Source of the DNA: Leptospira interrogans serovar Manilae
GTDB lineage: Bacteria > Spirochaetota > Leptospiria > Leptospirales > Leptospiraceae
Length of the DNA stretch: 52,606 bases
NCBI GenBank assembly: GCA_945887855.1
Contig: CAMCZP010000016.1
Span: 1-52,606, forward strand
Reading direction: 5' to 3'
Made by a program: the position numbers and the translations under genes
Shown here: positions 1 through 8,810 of the stretch, piece by piece
Layout of the letters: each line of letters begins with the position of its first letter
Position numbering within the stretch: the stretch's first letter is position 1
The notes under the pieces: model-generated
What the model was told of the DNA's origin: nothing
Databases searched by the model: none
The model's input: only the letters and a program-made list of their open reading frames with translations

Positions 1-336
1 ATTGCCTCTCTCAATTATGATAAGGTGGTTTTTTCACAGATCCCAGGTACAGATCTAGTATTTGCAGGTAGAATCATTGGGAAGCCCGGTGATAAAATTA
101 GTATCCAATCAAAAAAGGTACTTCGAAATGGTCAGGTGATTGGTTCAAAAACAGCTAAAAACAATGACACCAGAATCTTCGATATTTCTTTTTCAAATCG
201 AGATAATTTAAATGAAACTACAATGAATAAAGATGAGTATTTTATACTGTGTGACAATAGAGACGAATGCATGGATTCTAGAGAATATGGTTCGATTTTA
301 GTAAAAAATATAATAGCGATTAAACTTTATAAATAG
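1..336 (+). CDS. Signal peptidase I-like protein, 5' truncated, catalytic lysine apparently lost
   Basis: C-terminal 111 residues of an S26 (LepB-like) signal peptidase fold; the reading frame is open from base 1, so the start lies outside the window. Visible family boxes are the lysine box around GRIIGKPGD (residues 23-31 of the fragment) and box E, CDNRDECMDSR (84-94), followed by a typical NIIAIKLYK-like end. In active enzymes the residue before that Arg is the general-base Lys (KR.IGLPGD); here codon 67-69 is GGT, Gly. Box E normally reads GDNRDNS.DSR; here its Gly and Ser are both Cys. The protein may therefore be inactive or changed in function. The nucleophile serine region is not in the window. 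It ends 8 bases before the DUF4254 gene and is probably co-transcribed with it. Confidence 0.8.
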   Translation: MASLNYDKVVFSQIPGTDLVFAGRIIGKPGDKISIQSKKVLRNGQVIGSKTAKNNDTRIFDISFSNRDNLNETTMNKDEYFILCDNRDECMDSREYGSILVKNIIAIKLYK

Positions 337-344
337 AGAAGATC

Positions 345-947
345 ATGATTCCAAATATACAACAAATTACAAATGCAATGAAGGCTTCCATCCAAGACTG
401 GCACAAAGAAAGTACTCCTTCCCAAAACCCATTCAAAGAGGGAGAGTTTCTCTATTTAATTTATAAAAAAAACCAAATTGATACCATCCAATGGCATGTA
501 GAAGATGAAATTAGAAGGCCTGATTTGCCACCTTCCGAGCTGGTAAAATTCAAGAGAGAAATTGATAAATTAAACCAAGAAAGAACAGATACTGTAGAAA
601 TCATTGATGATCTAATATATTCCATTTACAAAGATGTTCCAAAAATCTCTTCTGCAAAGATGAATTCAGAAACCCCTGCATGGTTGCTAGATAGGATGAG
701 CATTCTAGAATTGAAAATCTATCATATGGAAGAGCAAGTAAACCGATTGGATACAACTCCTGAGCACAAAAATAAATGCATTGAAAAATTGAATATTTTA
801 CTCGAACAGAGGTCGGATTTGCAAAGCTGTTTTAAGGAATTAACCGATGATCTATCCAGTGGAAAAAAATTTATGAAAGTTTATAGGCAAATGAAAATGT
901 ACAATGATGAAAAACTTAACCCTTCTCTCTATAAAATAAAAAAATAA
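345..947 (+). CDS. DUF4254 family protein
   Basis: A 200-residue, mostly helical soluble protein without signal peptide. The stretch IQWHVEDEIRRPD (about residues 48-60) followed by FKREID and NQERTD is the signature I recognise for DUF4254. The biochemical function of the family is unknown. It lies 8 bases after the signal peptidase-like gene and 33 bases before a GT9 glycosyltransferase. DUF4254 genes also sit beside GT9 genes in other phyla, so a role linked to surface polysaccharide or LPS glycosylation is a reasonable inference from context only. Length matches the family (about 200). Confidence 0.8.
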   Translation: MIPNIQQITNAMKASIQDWHKESTPSQNPFKEGEFLYLIYKKNQIDTIQWHVEDEIRRPDLPPSELVKFKREIDKLNQERTDTVEIIDDLIYSIYKDVPKISSAKMNSETPAWLLDRMSILELKIYHMEEQVNRLDTTPEHKNKCIEKLNILLEQRSDLQSCFKELTDDLSSGKKFMKVYRQMKMYNDEKLNPSLYKIKK

Positions 948-980
948 CCTCATGCGAGTCCTTACAAAAGTTTTCCCTCC

Positions 981-2033
981 ATGAATCTTCTCGTAATACG
1001 CTTTTCTGCCATGGGAGATGTAGCTCTACTTACCCCAGCCCTTATAGCAGTGGTAGCCAAATATCCTAACGTTCAAATAAATCTCATCACTAGGGGTAAT
1101 TTTTCATCCTTCTTTTTTAACATACCCAATGTACATGTCATTGGTTTGAATTTAAAAAAGTACAAAGGCCTCACAGGCATCTGGAAATTGTACCAAAACA
1201 TCATCCAATTAGGACCCTTCGATAAGGTTTTGGATCTACATGGAAGTGTGCGGAGTATTTTTTTAACCTGGATCTTTAAGTGGAAGGGAGTAAAAACATT
1301 TCGAATTAACAAGGGGAGGAGAGAAAAAATTTTACAAATTCGAAGAATAGATAAAATTCTTACCCCTTTGCCCCACACAGTAGATAGGTATTTAAAAGTT
1401 TTTGAAAATGCTGGCTTTCCTGCCATTGTTCGAAAAGGACCTTGGATCAATGTAGATGCCGATTCTAAAATGTTTGCATCTGAATATTTCAAACAAAATC
1501 AGCTCAGGAAAACGGATGATCTCTGGGTTGGGTTTGCTCCCTTTGCTGGGCATGCTCTAAAAGAATGGCCTCAATACAAATCTGCTAACCTTATAAAACA
1601 AATCTTAAAAGATTTTCCTGCAAAGATATTTCTCTTTGGATCTGGAGATGAAGAAGAAAAACTTCGCCTGCTAATGGGAGAAAATCGAAATTGCTATGTA
1701 GTATCGGGTGGGAATTTGGGAATCAAAGGAGAAATTGGAATCATGGAAAAACTTGACATCATGATTGGCATGGACTCCTCCAATGTTCATATCATGGCAC
1801 TTCTCAAAAAACCCGTGATAGGGATCTACGGAACCACACATCCCTACTCTGGATTTGCTCCCTTTAGCCAAGAAGATGTAGGTGTAGTCCAGGTAGACTT
1901 GCCCTGTAGACCTTGTAGCATCTATGGAAATGTTACTTGTTATAGGAAAGACTTTGCCTGTATGGAATTGATTGATCCAATTGATATCATCAAACGCATT
2001 CGGCTGATTTTAAATGTAAATACCACTTGGTAG
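981..2033 (+). CDS. Glycosyltransferase family 9 (heptosyltransferase-like)
   Basis: A 350-residue GT-B enzyme of the heptosyltransferase family, expected to transfer a sugar onto LPS core or another surface glycan at the inner face of the cytoplasmic membrane. The N-terminus MNLLVIRFSAMGDVALLTPA is the typical first Rossmann strand with the G-D loop. The C-terminal half has GMDSSNVHIMALLKKPVIGI and YGTTHP, the nucleotide-sugar site. A cysteine-rich tail (PCRPCSIYG, then C and CM) is common in spirochete and Bacteroidetes GT9 members. Acceptor and donor cannot be told from sequence. It follows the DUF4254 gene in the same direction. Confidence 0.88.
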   Translation: MNLLVIRFSAMGDVALLTPALIAVVAKYPNVQINLITRGNFSSFFFNIPNVHVIGLNLKKYKGLTGIWKLYQNIIQLGPFDKVLDLHGSVRSIFLTWIFKWKGVKTFRINKGRREKILQIRRIDKILTPLPHTVDRYLKVFENAGFPAIVRKGPWINVDADSKMFASEYFKQNQLRKTDDLWVGFAPFAGHALKEWPQYKSANLIKQILKDFPAKIFLFGSGDEEEKLRLLMGENRNCYVVSGGNLGIKGEIGIMEKLDIMIGMDSSNVHIMALLKKPVIGIYGTTHPYSGFAPFSQEDVGVVQVDLPCRPCSIYGNVTCYRKDFACMELIDPIDIIKRIRLILNVNTTW

Positions 2034-2124
2034 ATCCCATTTTTTGATTGTAGAAATTAAAATAGAACCAAAGAGTAAGATTTTTTTCTTTTTACACCAA
2101 TAGGTTTTAATATTTTCGTATTTA

Positions 2125-3648
2125 ATGGATTCCAAAACTGTAGATATAGATATTTTAGATGTAACTCTCCGAGATGGGGAGCAAACAAGGGGAGTATCTT
2201 TTAACACCGAAGAAAAACTAAACATTGCTAAATTTTTACTTTTAAATGTAAAAGTGAATCGGGTAGAAGTTGCGTCTGCTAGGGTTTCCAAAGGGGAGCT
2301 CTCCACTGTGAGAACCATTCATTCATGGGCAGAAAAGGAAAATCTTGCAAACCAGATCGAAATTTTAGGCTTTGTTGACCACAAGCTAACAGTGGATTGG
2401 ATCTATGAATCAGGTGCCAGAACTTTAAATTTACTAACAAAAGGATCACTGAGACACCTCACCCACCAACTTAAAAAAACTATCCAAGAGCACATACGTG
2501 ACATAGAAGAAACCATATCCTATGCTACCCAGAAAGGAATTCACACCAATGTTTATTTGGAAGATTGGTCCAATGGTTTTCTCAACTCTCCAGAATATGT
2601 TGAAGAATTTGTACTGCATTTAAAAAAATTTTCCATTGGAAAAATATTTTTAGCTGATACTTTGGGAGTTCTCTCTCCGGATGAAACTCTAGATGGGGTA
2701 AATTTTATGGTTCAAAAATTTCCAAACACCCATTTTGAATTTCATGGACACAATGACTACAGTCTATCAGTTGCCAATTGTCTGTCTGCAGTAAAGGCAG
2801 GGGTTAAGGGATTGCATGTATCTGTCAATGGGCTGGGTGAAAGGGCAGGAAATTCTCCCCTAGAATCTGTAGTAACCGCATTGCATGATAAAATGCATAT
2901 CAAAACTAGTATCACGGAATCTGAAATTACAGCAGTTAGTAAGCTAGTAGAAGTGTTTAGTGGAAAAAGAATTTCTGAAAATCGTCCTATTGTAGGACAG
3001 GATGTATTTACTCAAACTGCTGGAGTTCATGCAGATGGTGATAAAAAAGGAAACCTATATGCAAATCCAATTCTCCCCGAACGTTTTGGAAGAAAGAGAA
3101 GCTATGCTCTTGGAAAATTAGCTGGAAAAGCTAGTATTTCCGAAAACTTAAAACTTTTAGGAATGGTTTTAAGTACAGAATTAGAAAAAAAATTATTAGA
3201 AAAAGTTATAGAAATGGGAGATGCTGGAATCAATGTAACTGCAGAAGATCTTCCTTTTTTAATAGCAGATCTATCCGGTAACAATGAAACAAAAAAATTT
3301 ATTTTGGAATCTTGGGTTGTGACATCCGGAAAAGGTGTTTTACCTACAGCTAGTATTACAGCCAAATTTCATAATAAAATTTATAAAGAAAGTGGAACGG
3401 GTGATGGTGGTTATGATGCTTTTATGGATGCTCTATCTAAAATTGCTAAAAAAAATGAATTTGTACTACCTGGATTGTTAGATTACTACGTAAGAATACC
3501 CCCCGGAGGAAAAACATCTGCATTGGTAGAAACTATAATCACTTGGGAAAAAGGAGACGATAGCTTTCGTACGGTAGGCTTGGATTCAGACCAACTCTCA
3601 GCAGCTGTATTAGCTACTGAAAAAATGTTAGAATTGATTCTCAGATAA
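2125..3648 (+). CDS. cimA: (R)-citramalate synthase
   Basis: Condenses pyruvate with acetyl-CoA to (R)-citramalate, the first step of the pyruvate route to isoleucine used by Leptospira. The 507 residues show a TIM barrel with DVTLRDGEQTRG near residue 11, the metal-site motif FHGHNDYSLSVAN (about 205-217), NGLGERAGN (about 237-245), then the linker region with DVFTQTAGVHADGDKKGNL and a C-terminal LeuA-type regulatory domain (about 390-507) where isoleucine feedback is expected. It strongly resembles the Leptospira enzyme, which is specific for pyruvate. 2-isopropylmalate synthase is the alternative reading but fits less well. It heads an operon: pth begins 2 bases after its stop. Confidence 0.92.
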   Translation: MDSKTVDIDILDVTLRDGEQTRGVSFNTEEKLNIAKFLLLNVKVNRVEVASARVSKGELSTVRTIHSWAEKENLANQIEILGFVDHKLTVDWIYESGARTLNLLTKGSLRHLTHQLKKTIQEHIRDIEETISYATQKGIHTNVYLEDWSNGFLNSPEYVEEFVLHLKKFSIGKIFLADTLGVLSPDETLDGVNFMVQKFPNTHFEFHGHNDYSLSVANCLSAVKAGVKGLHVSVNGLGERAGNSPLESVVTALHDKMHIKTSITESEITAVSKLVEVFSGKRISENRPIVGQDVFTQTAGVHADGDKKGNLYANPILPERFGRKRSYALGKLAGKASISENLKLLGMVLSTELEKKLLEKVIEMGDAGINVTAEDLPFLIADLSGNNETKKFILESWVVTSGKGVLPTASITAKFHNKIYKESGTGDGGYDAFMDALSKIAKKNEFVLPGLLDYYVRIPPGGKTSALVETIITWEKGDDSFRTVGLDSDQLSAAVLATEKMLELILR

Positions 3649-3650
3649 AA

Positions 3651-4202
3651 ATGGATTCAAAAAAAATACTTATTGTAGGATTGGGAAATCCCGGAAATAC
3701 CTACAAGTCCACCAGGCATAATATTGGCTTTAGAATAATTGAAGAATTGGCATCAAAAAATCAGGTAACATTTGATGGTGATAAGAAATGCAGTACATCT
3801 AAATATCATAGTAACGATGTTGTTGTTTACCTACTTAAACCCTTAGAATTCATGAATCTCTCCGGTGCTTGCACTCAGAAAACCTCAAATAAATTTAAAA
3901 TACTCCCGGAAGATATTTTAGTCATACATGATGAAATCGACTTTCCATTTGGGAAGATAAAGTTAAAATTTAGCGGGGGGCATGCAGGTCACAATGGTTT
4001 GCGTTCCATCATTGAAAATATGGGTACAAATTCCTTTCATAGACTCAGATATGGAGTAGGAAGACCAATCCAACCTACTATCTCCGTAAGTGACTATGTA
4101 CTATCATCTTTTACGAAAGAAGAAGAAACGGAAATTAGTAATTTAATGAATTCCTGTCTCCTAAGTATCCAAAATTGGATTTACGAAAGAACAAAAGGTT
4201 AA
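3651..4202 (+). CDS. pth: Peptidyl-tRNA hydrolase
   Basis: Releases tRNA from peptidyl-tRNA that has dropped off ribosomes; essential in most bacteria. The 183 residues are the normal length. Motifs: GLGNPGNTYKSTRHNIGFR at the N-terminus with the catalytic His, LLKPLEFMNLSG, and the conserved HDEIDFPFGKIKLKFSGG followed by HAGHNGLRS. It starts 2 bases after cimA and ends 14 bases before thrB, so translation is probably coupled within the operon. Confidence 0.95.
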   Translation: MDSKKILIVGLGNPGNTYKSTRHNIGFRIIEELASKNQVTFDGDKKCSTSKYHSNDVVVYLLKPLEFMNLSGACTQKTSNKFKILPEDILVIHDEIDFPFGKIKLKFSGGHAGHNGLRSIIENMGTNSFHRLRYGVGRPIQPTISVSDYVLSSFTKEEETEISNLMNSCLLSIQNWIYERTKG

Positions 4203-4216
4203 AAAATCAAAGTAAT

Positions 4217-5167
4217 ATGGTAACAGATATCAGGATAAAAGTACCGGGGACCAGTGCAAATTTAGGACCTGGATTTGATCTGTTAGGAATGGCATTAGAG
4301 ATTTACAATGAATTTCATTTTAGTTTTCACAAAGATTCTCAATATAAAATACTTTTAGAGAATGGCTCCCCTCCTCCTTTTGTTACTACAGACAATTTGA
4401 TTAAGGAATCTTATCAATCTTATAACAAATTATATCTCACTGAGAATGAGCTGCCACCATTTGATGTAAGAATTGGCTTAAATCTGCCTATGAGGGGTGG
4501 ACTGGGATCAAGTGCTAGTGCCATTGTTGCCGGATTTATGGCAGCTAGAACATACCATGAAATAAAAATCCAATCGATTCCACTTCCTTCTGAACAGTCT
4601 ATCTTAACAGAACTTGCTCAAATTGAAGGTCATCCAGACAATTCTACTCCTGCACTCTTGGGTGGATTTATCTTTTCTTACCTTACAGACAATGGATTGG
4701 TTTACTTTAAAAAGAAATTTCCAAGTAGTATAAAACTCTTTTTATTTATACCAGAACTAGAAACAAATACAAATGACTCCAGAAAAAAACTACCAGAGTA
4801 CTACAGCACAGAAGATGTTATCTTTAATATGAGTAGGATTTGCACTTGGCTTGAATTTTTAAACTCAGGAAGTGCACATCTCTTACCATTGTCTGTTGCA
4901 GATAGAATTCACACTCCCTATCGAATCAATAAAGTTCCATTATTAAAAGAAATAAGTGAAATACTTTTCAATAACAATATATGGTTTACCCTTTCGGGAT
5001 CGGGTCCTACCCTTTTGTTATTTGAAAAAGAAGAAAAAAGTCATCAATTCATTGAGTATTTTACTCAGATAACAGGCAAATGTTTAACTAATCATGGTAT
5101 TAAATATAGACTCTTGCCAATAAATCCATGTGAAATTGGCACAACAATTATAAAAGAAATGGAGTAG
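4217..5167 (+). CDS. thrB: Homoserine kinase
   Basis: GHMP-family kinase that phosphorylates homoserine on the way to threonine (and so to the alternative isoleucine route). The N-terminus VPGTSANLGPGFDLLGMAL and the ATP loop MRGGLGSSASAIVAG (about residues 93-107) are diagnostic. EGHPDNSTPALLGG and a late FTLSGSGPTLLLFE complete the GHMP pattern. An upstream in-frame ATG at 4175 would overlap pth and add 14 residues; the ATG at 4217 puts the conserved domain 5-6 residues from the start and is preferred. Its placement between cimA/pth and lpxD groups branched-chain and threonine synthesis with envelope genes. Confidence 0.88.
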   Translation: MVTDIRIKVPGTSANLGPGFDLLGMALEIYNEFHFSFHKDSQYKILLENGSPPPFVTTDNLIKESYQSYNKLYLTENELPPFDVRIGLNLPMRGGLGSSASAIVAGFMAARTYHEIKIQSIPLPSEQSILTELAQIEGHPDNSTPALLGGFIFSYLTDNGLVYFKKKFPSSIKLFLFIPELETNTNDSRKKLPEYYSTEDVIFNMSRICTWLEFLNSGSAHLLPLSVADRIHTPYRINKVPLLKEISEILFNNNIWFTLSGSGPTLLLFEKEEKSHQFIEYFTQITGKCLTNHGIKYRLLPINPCEIGTTIIKEME

Positions 5168-5170
5168 TCG

Positions 5171-6229
5171 ATGGAAGTCCGAGCTATAGATTTATTTAAC
5201 GAATTCAAAGAATCTGCATTATTAGAAGAAATTCATGGTGATACTATTTTTAATCAATTATCTTCTATTGAAAAGTGTACGAATACGAGTCTGGTCTTTT
5301 GTGATTATAAAAATTACATAAAATATTTAGAATCCAACAAACCCTCCTGTGTTATAACAAATAAAGCTCTTCTTCCAACCATTTTAAGCCTTGGAATCTC
5401 TTGTGTAATTGTATCATCTAATGTTGGAGTATCTCACGCTAAAATAAAACAAAAGTACAAAGACCATAACTTCAGATCTGAGTGGGAACAAATTCATTCC
5501 TCAGCTTTGATCCACGAAAGTGCTATCATTCCAAAAACAAGTAAGATAGGGCCTAATTGTGTGATAGGAAAGAACGTAACTCTTGGCGAAAATGTAATTA
5601 TCCAAGCGAATACAATTGTAGAAGAAAGTGCTGTGATTGGAAACGATGTAATTATTTTAGCTAATTGTGTAATTGGTCATGACTGTATACTCAAAGATAG
5701 GGTTTATATTAAATATGGTTCCATAATAGGTGGAGAAGGGTTTGGCTTCGTTCCTGATTCTCAAAAGACATATCATAGAATACCACAGACCGGTATTGTA
5801 ATTATAGAAGAAGATGTAGTGATTGGTAGCAATAATTGTATAGATCGAGCCGCTTACCATGAAACCAGGATCAAAAGGGGAACTAAATTTGATAATTTCG
5901 TTCACATAGCCCACAATGTTACCGTTGGAGAAGATGTAATCTTAACTGCAGGGTGCATCATTGCAGGTTCTACAATCATTGGAAATAGAGTGATTATGAG
6001 TGGACAAACAGGAGTATTAGATCACTTAAAAATTGCAGATGATGTAATTCTTGTTCAGCGCGCAGGTGTAATGAGTGATATCAAAGAACCAGGAGTATAT
6101 GCAGGAATTCCCCCGCAACCACTTTCAGATTATTTAAAAAACTCAGCTGTGGCACGTAAACTTACTGATTTAAAATCTCAAGTATCAAATCTTGAAAAAA
6201 CTCTAAAAAAAATCATTGAAAATAAATAA
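5171..6229 (+). CDS. lpxD: UDP-3-O-acylglucosamine N-acyltransferase
   Basis: Adds the amide-linked acyl chain to UDP-3-O-acyl-GlcN in lipid A synthesis. The 352 residues have an N-terminal uridine-binding domain (1-110), then a long left-handed beta helix of hexapeptide repeats (about 115-310, e.g. GPNCVIGKNVTLGENVI) and a C-terminal helix. The catalytic His lies in HIAHNVTVG (about residue 246), and AGCIIAGSTIIGNRV matches the LpxD/LpxA-type acyl-acceptor region. Only 3 bases separate it from thrB. Leptospiraceae often carry more than one LpxD paralogue, so its acyl-ACP preference is open. Confidence 0.9.
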   Translation: MEVRAIDLFNEFKESALLEEIHGDTIFNQLSSIEKCTNTSLVFCDYKNYIKYLESNKPSCVITNKALLPTILSLGISCVIVSSNVGVSHAKIKQKYKDHNFRSEWEQIHSSALIHESAIIPKTSKIGPNCVIGKNVTLGENVIIQANTIVEESAVIGNDVIILANCVIGHDCILKDRVYIKYGSIIGGEGFGFVPDSQKTYHRIPQTGIVIIEEDVVIGSNNCIDRAAYHETRIKRGTKFDNFVHIAHNVTVGEDVILTAGCIIAGSTIIGNRVIMSGQTGVLDHLKIADDVILVQRAGVMSDIKEPGVYAGIPPQPLSDYLKNSAVARKLTDLKSQVSNLEKTLKKIIENK

Positions 6230-6356
6230 AAAATAGTTTCTATGAGAAATCATCTACTATCACCATTGTAATAATTTTTTGAATTTGTGGTAGTATAGCA
6301 CAAGAATAGAATGGATATTGACGAAATTAAATATAAAAGTAAAACAAGGATCAAAC

Positions 6357-6638
6357 ATGGATTGGGATTACGTACTAAGAGATGCAGTTAAAGATAATTC
6401 AATAAGAGAACTCCACTTAAAAAAAGTTCCTTCATTGAAAACATGTGATGATTGGAAAAAAGTTGCTGAAGTTGGCTTAATTGATCATAAAACAAAGTAT
6501 GCTCACTACAAAGGTGGACTGGTAAAACTAGGAGAGAGATTGTACTTTGTAGATGAGAAGATTCTCGATGTTATAGCTCCCTTTCGTCAGTGGAATTTCA
6601 AAAATAAAATCAAAGTAACTGATATCCAAGCTCAATAA
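6357..6638 (+). CDS. Conserved hypothetical protein, 93 aa
   Basis: A small soluble protein beginning MDWDYVLRDAVKDNS. I chose the ATG at 6357 because AAGGAT stands 6-7 bases upstream; the open frame also runs back to a TTG at 6318, which would add 13 residues with a poorer ribosome site. No known domain is recognised. The middle, DHKTKYAHYKGGLVKLGERLYFVDE, looks like a compact beta structure. It is monocistronic: lpxD ends 127 bases upstream and the next gene faces it across a hairpin element at 6653. Function unknown. Confidence 0.65.
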   Translation: MDWDYVLRDAVKDNSIRELHLKKVPSLKTCDDWKKVAEVGLIDHKTKYAHYKGGLVKLGERLYFVDEKILDVIAPFRQWNFKNKIKVTDIQAQ

Positions 6639-6652
6639 TATCACCCTACTTA

Positions 6653-6689
6653 ATGACGCTTCTGCAAAAATTAATTGCAGTTACGTCAT
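6653..6689. repeat. Hairpin element with terminal inverted repeats, copy 1 (compact)
   Basis: Arms ATGACG-ctt-CTGCAA (6653-6667) and TTGCAG-tta-CGTCAT (6675-6689) pair except for three central bases, with a 7-base AT loop. It lies between two convergent genes and may end transcription from both, although no strong T-run follows. Its two ends recur at the mutS 3' end near 46861-46965, where about 70 extra bases separate them. This makes it a candidate dispersed intergenic element and not a simple terminator. Confidence 0.7.
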
Positions 6690-6693
6690 GTAT

Positions 6694-8694
6694 TTATCTT
6701 ATCAATTTAATAATCATATTTAATTTTTCGGCTACCTGTATTACGTCTTGAATCTTATTCTTGTCAATGAGTATAGCATCATGGCTAATTTCTTCAAGTA
6801 TTATCTTTTTACCTTTGATCTGACCTGTGAGTAGCTCCATCACATGTGCATCCTGGGTTCTTACTAATACACAATCTTCGATTACATTTACAATTGGAAG
6901 ATTTTTACTCCAATCATCAAACAAGAAGAGTAAATTCTGAGCCAACTCTGCTTTTGAAGATTCTCTTAAAAATTGTATAAATAAATTTTGATCATACCCC
7001 AAAAGAATTCCCTGCTGAAAGGAATCTTTTGTGAGAACAAATGTATATACTCTGTCATAGTCTTTCAATTCGGTAAAGACTTTAAGCAGATGAACTCCAA
7101 CCATAGAACATTTCTCTGGAAAAGCAATGATTGAAAAATCTGGATTAATTGTAATACCACCTCTATCTGTGATTCTAGAAATTGGTTTATTTTGAAAGTA
7201 TTGTTTGCCAAGCTCTGAAAGGTTTATATATCTGTGTGGGTATTCAACATCTAACAAACCAAAAAGATGTAGATAAAATAAAGAACTAACTATCTCTTTT
7301 CGTAAATCAAGAAGATCTGTCTCGAAATTCTTAATTTTAAAACCCGGAGACAGAACTAAATTTTCTCTGATCACATTGGCAAATAGGACAGAGAGATTGA
7401 CCTTTTCCATTTCAATGATGATTCTTACAATTTTGTCAAGAATAGGTTTGTCATAAAAAGGCACTTCTAAAGCTGCAAAAACTTCTGCTGGATTAAACCT
7501 TTTCGACCTGATTTCATTGACCTCATGGATCACAAGGCTCATAACTTCAAAAATATCTTTTCTCTGAAAACTATCTATATCTCCAGAAAGAATTATATTT
7601 TCTCCTTTGATATCCACAAGCCCCAAAATTTTTAAAATTGGTAATATCAATTCTATCTGGTAAACTTGTCCTTTCTCTGGAAAAATTTCTATATCCGGTT
7701 TTAAAAGTTCCTGCTCTGTTCTTTTATTATCTGCTTGCTTAATCTTTCCCGATTTAGCAAGGCTCAAACCTTTTCTAGAAATAAATGAAATCATCTTTTT
7801 TATATTTAAAAAGAAATCTAATTCATTTTTAACAACTCTCTCTTGCTTTTGTCGGGTATTCTTTTTTGCAGGAGGAATCAAAGTATTGGTCTGAAGGAAA
7901 TGAAAAATTTCTTTTGGTAGTGTTATAACTCGAATGAATTTTTCATCTATGTAGTATGTATCAAAAATTATATGTTTAGAGAGCAAATGCGGGATGATAA
8001 CCTCATACTTACCTCGATTTACATGGATATAGTTCCTAAGAACATCCATTTCAATCACTCCCCCATGAGTAAATATATAAAGTACTACATCTCTCTCCAT
8101 ATCATCCAAACTAGTCAGAAGAGTAGAGATAGATTCAGTTGTACATGCAACTTTTAAAAAGTCTTCAAGGGAATCAGGTTTTTTGGAAACAATAGCTTTC
8201 CACCACTCAGAGGGGATTTGGGACGGAGTGAGTTTGATGTGGTTTTTATCGAGACCTAACTTAAACTTTTCCCCTTTTTGATTAAAGTCAAGTTTTACTA
8301 AATTTGAAATTTCATCATATGTATGATACTTATCTAGATTATTTGTAAGACGTTCTCTATTTTTTCTTTGGTAAAGAAGATGAAACTTCCGTAAAACATT
8401 TAGTTCCATTTCTACATTGAGTGGAGGTAGTAATACTTTACGTACAATTTCTCCAAGAGTTTGTACATTTTTATTCTTCAGGATATGAGAAAGTATGGTT
8501 ACCTGAATGGGTGTAAGCTTTTCTAGAACACCTTTCAGTAAGAATTCATCCTGAAAAGATTCATATATTTGGGCTACACCTTGCTTCTTGTCTTTTGCAT
8601 TGAACTTTAAAATGTTCCAAGTAGATGCAATTTTTTTGAGTTCGGGGAGATCCAGTTTATTTAATTCCAGGATCAAAACATTATCATTATCCAT
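6694..8694 (-). CDS. XPB/Ssl2 helicase-associated domain protein (no helicase motor)
   Basis: A 666-residue protein without Walker A, DEAD/DEAH or other helicase motor motifs. The C-terminal third, starting [14 protein letters not shown] (about residue 505) and running through [15 protein letters not shown] and [21 protein letters not shown], matches the domain found N-terminal to bacterial XPB/Ssl2 helicases and C-terminal in stand-alone proteins (Helicase_C_3 type). The N-terminus [13 protein letters not shown] resembles a SAP-like helical segment. The middle has winged-helix-like stretches and a basic linker. It may act with an XPB helicase encoded elsewhere; that is inference. It stands alone on the minus strand, divergent from the UbiB gene with 116 bases between. 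Confidence 0.65.
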   Translation of the reverse strand: MDNDNVLILELNKLDLPELKKIASTWNILKFNAKDKKQGVAQIYESFQDEFLLKGVLEKLTPIQVTILSHILKNKNVQTLGEIVRKVLLPPLNVEMELNVLRKFHLLYQRKNRERLTNNLDKYHTYDEISNLVKLDFNQKGEKFKLGLDKNHIKLTPSQIPSEWWKAIVSKKPDSLEDFLKVACTTESISTLLTSLDDMERDVVLYIFTHGGVIEMDVLRNYIHVNRGKYEVIIPHLLSKHIIFDTYYIDEKFIRVITLPKEIFHFLQTNTLIPPAKKNTRQKQERVVKNELDFFLNIKKMISFISRKGLSLAKSGKIKQADNKRTEQELLKPDIEIFPEKGQVYQIELILPILKILGLVDIKGENIILSGDIDSFQRKDIFEVMSLVIHEVNEIRSKRFNPAEVFAALEVPFYDKPILDKIVRIIIEMEKVNLSVLFANVIRENLVLSPGFKIKNFETDLLDLRKEIVSSLFYLHLFGLLDVEYPHRYINLSELGKQYFQNKPISRITDRGGITINPDFSIIAFPEKCSMVGVHLLKVFTELKDYDRVYTFVLTKDSFQQGILLGYDQNLFIQFLRESSKAELAQNLLFLFDDWSKNLPIVNVIEDCVLVRTQDAHVMELLTGQIKGKKIILEEISHDAILIDKNKIQDVIQVAEKLNMIIKLIR

Positions 8695-8810
8695 AATTTC
8701 GTAGGTTATAAGAATCTATAGAGACAGAAACTATACTTCTACTCTCCTGTAAACTAAAATACCAATAAAAATATGGCTTACAATCTAAAGAAGGACCAAA
8801 AGCTTGTCCT

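Noticed and set aside
1073..1492. Minus-strand open frame within the GT9 gene
   Set aside because: Shadow of a well-supported gene; no domain or ribosome site.
6230..6356. Promoter for the 93-residue protein
   Set aside because: Several TTGxAA and TATA-like words occur but none has convincing spacing.
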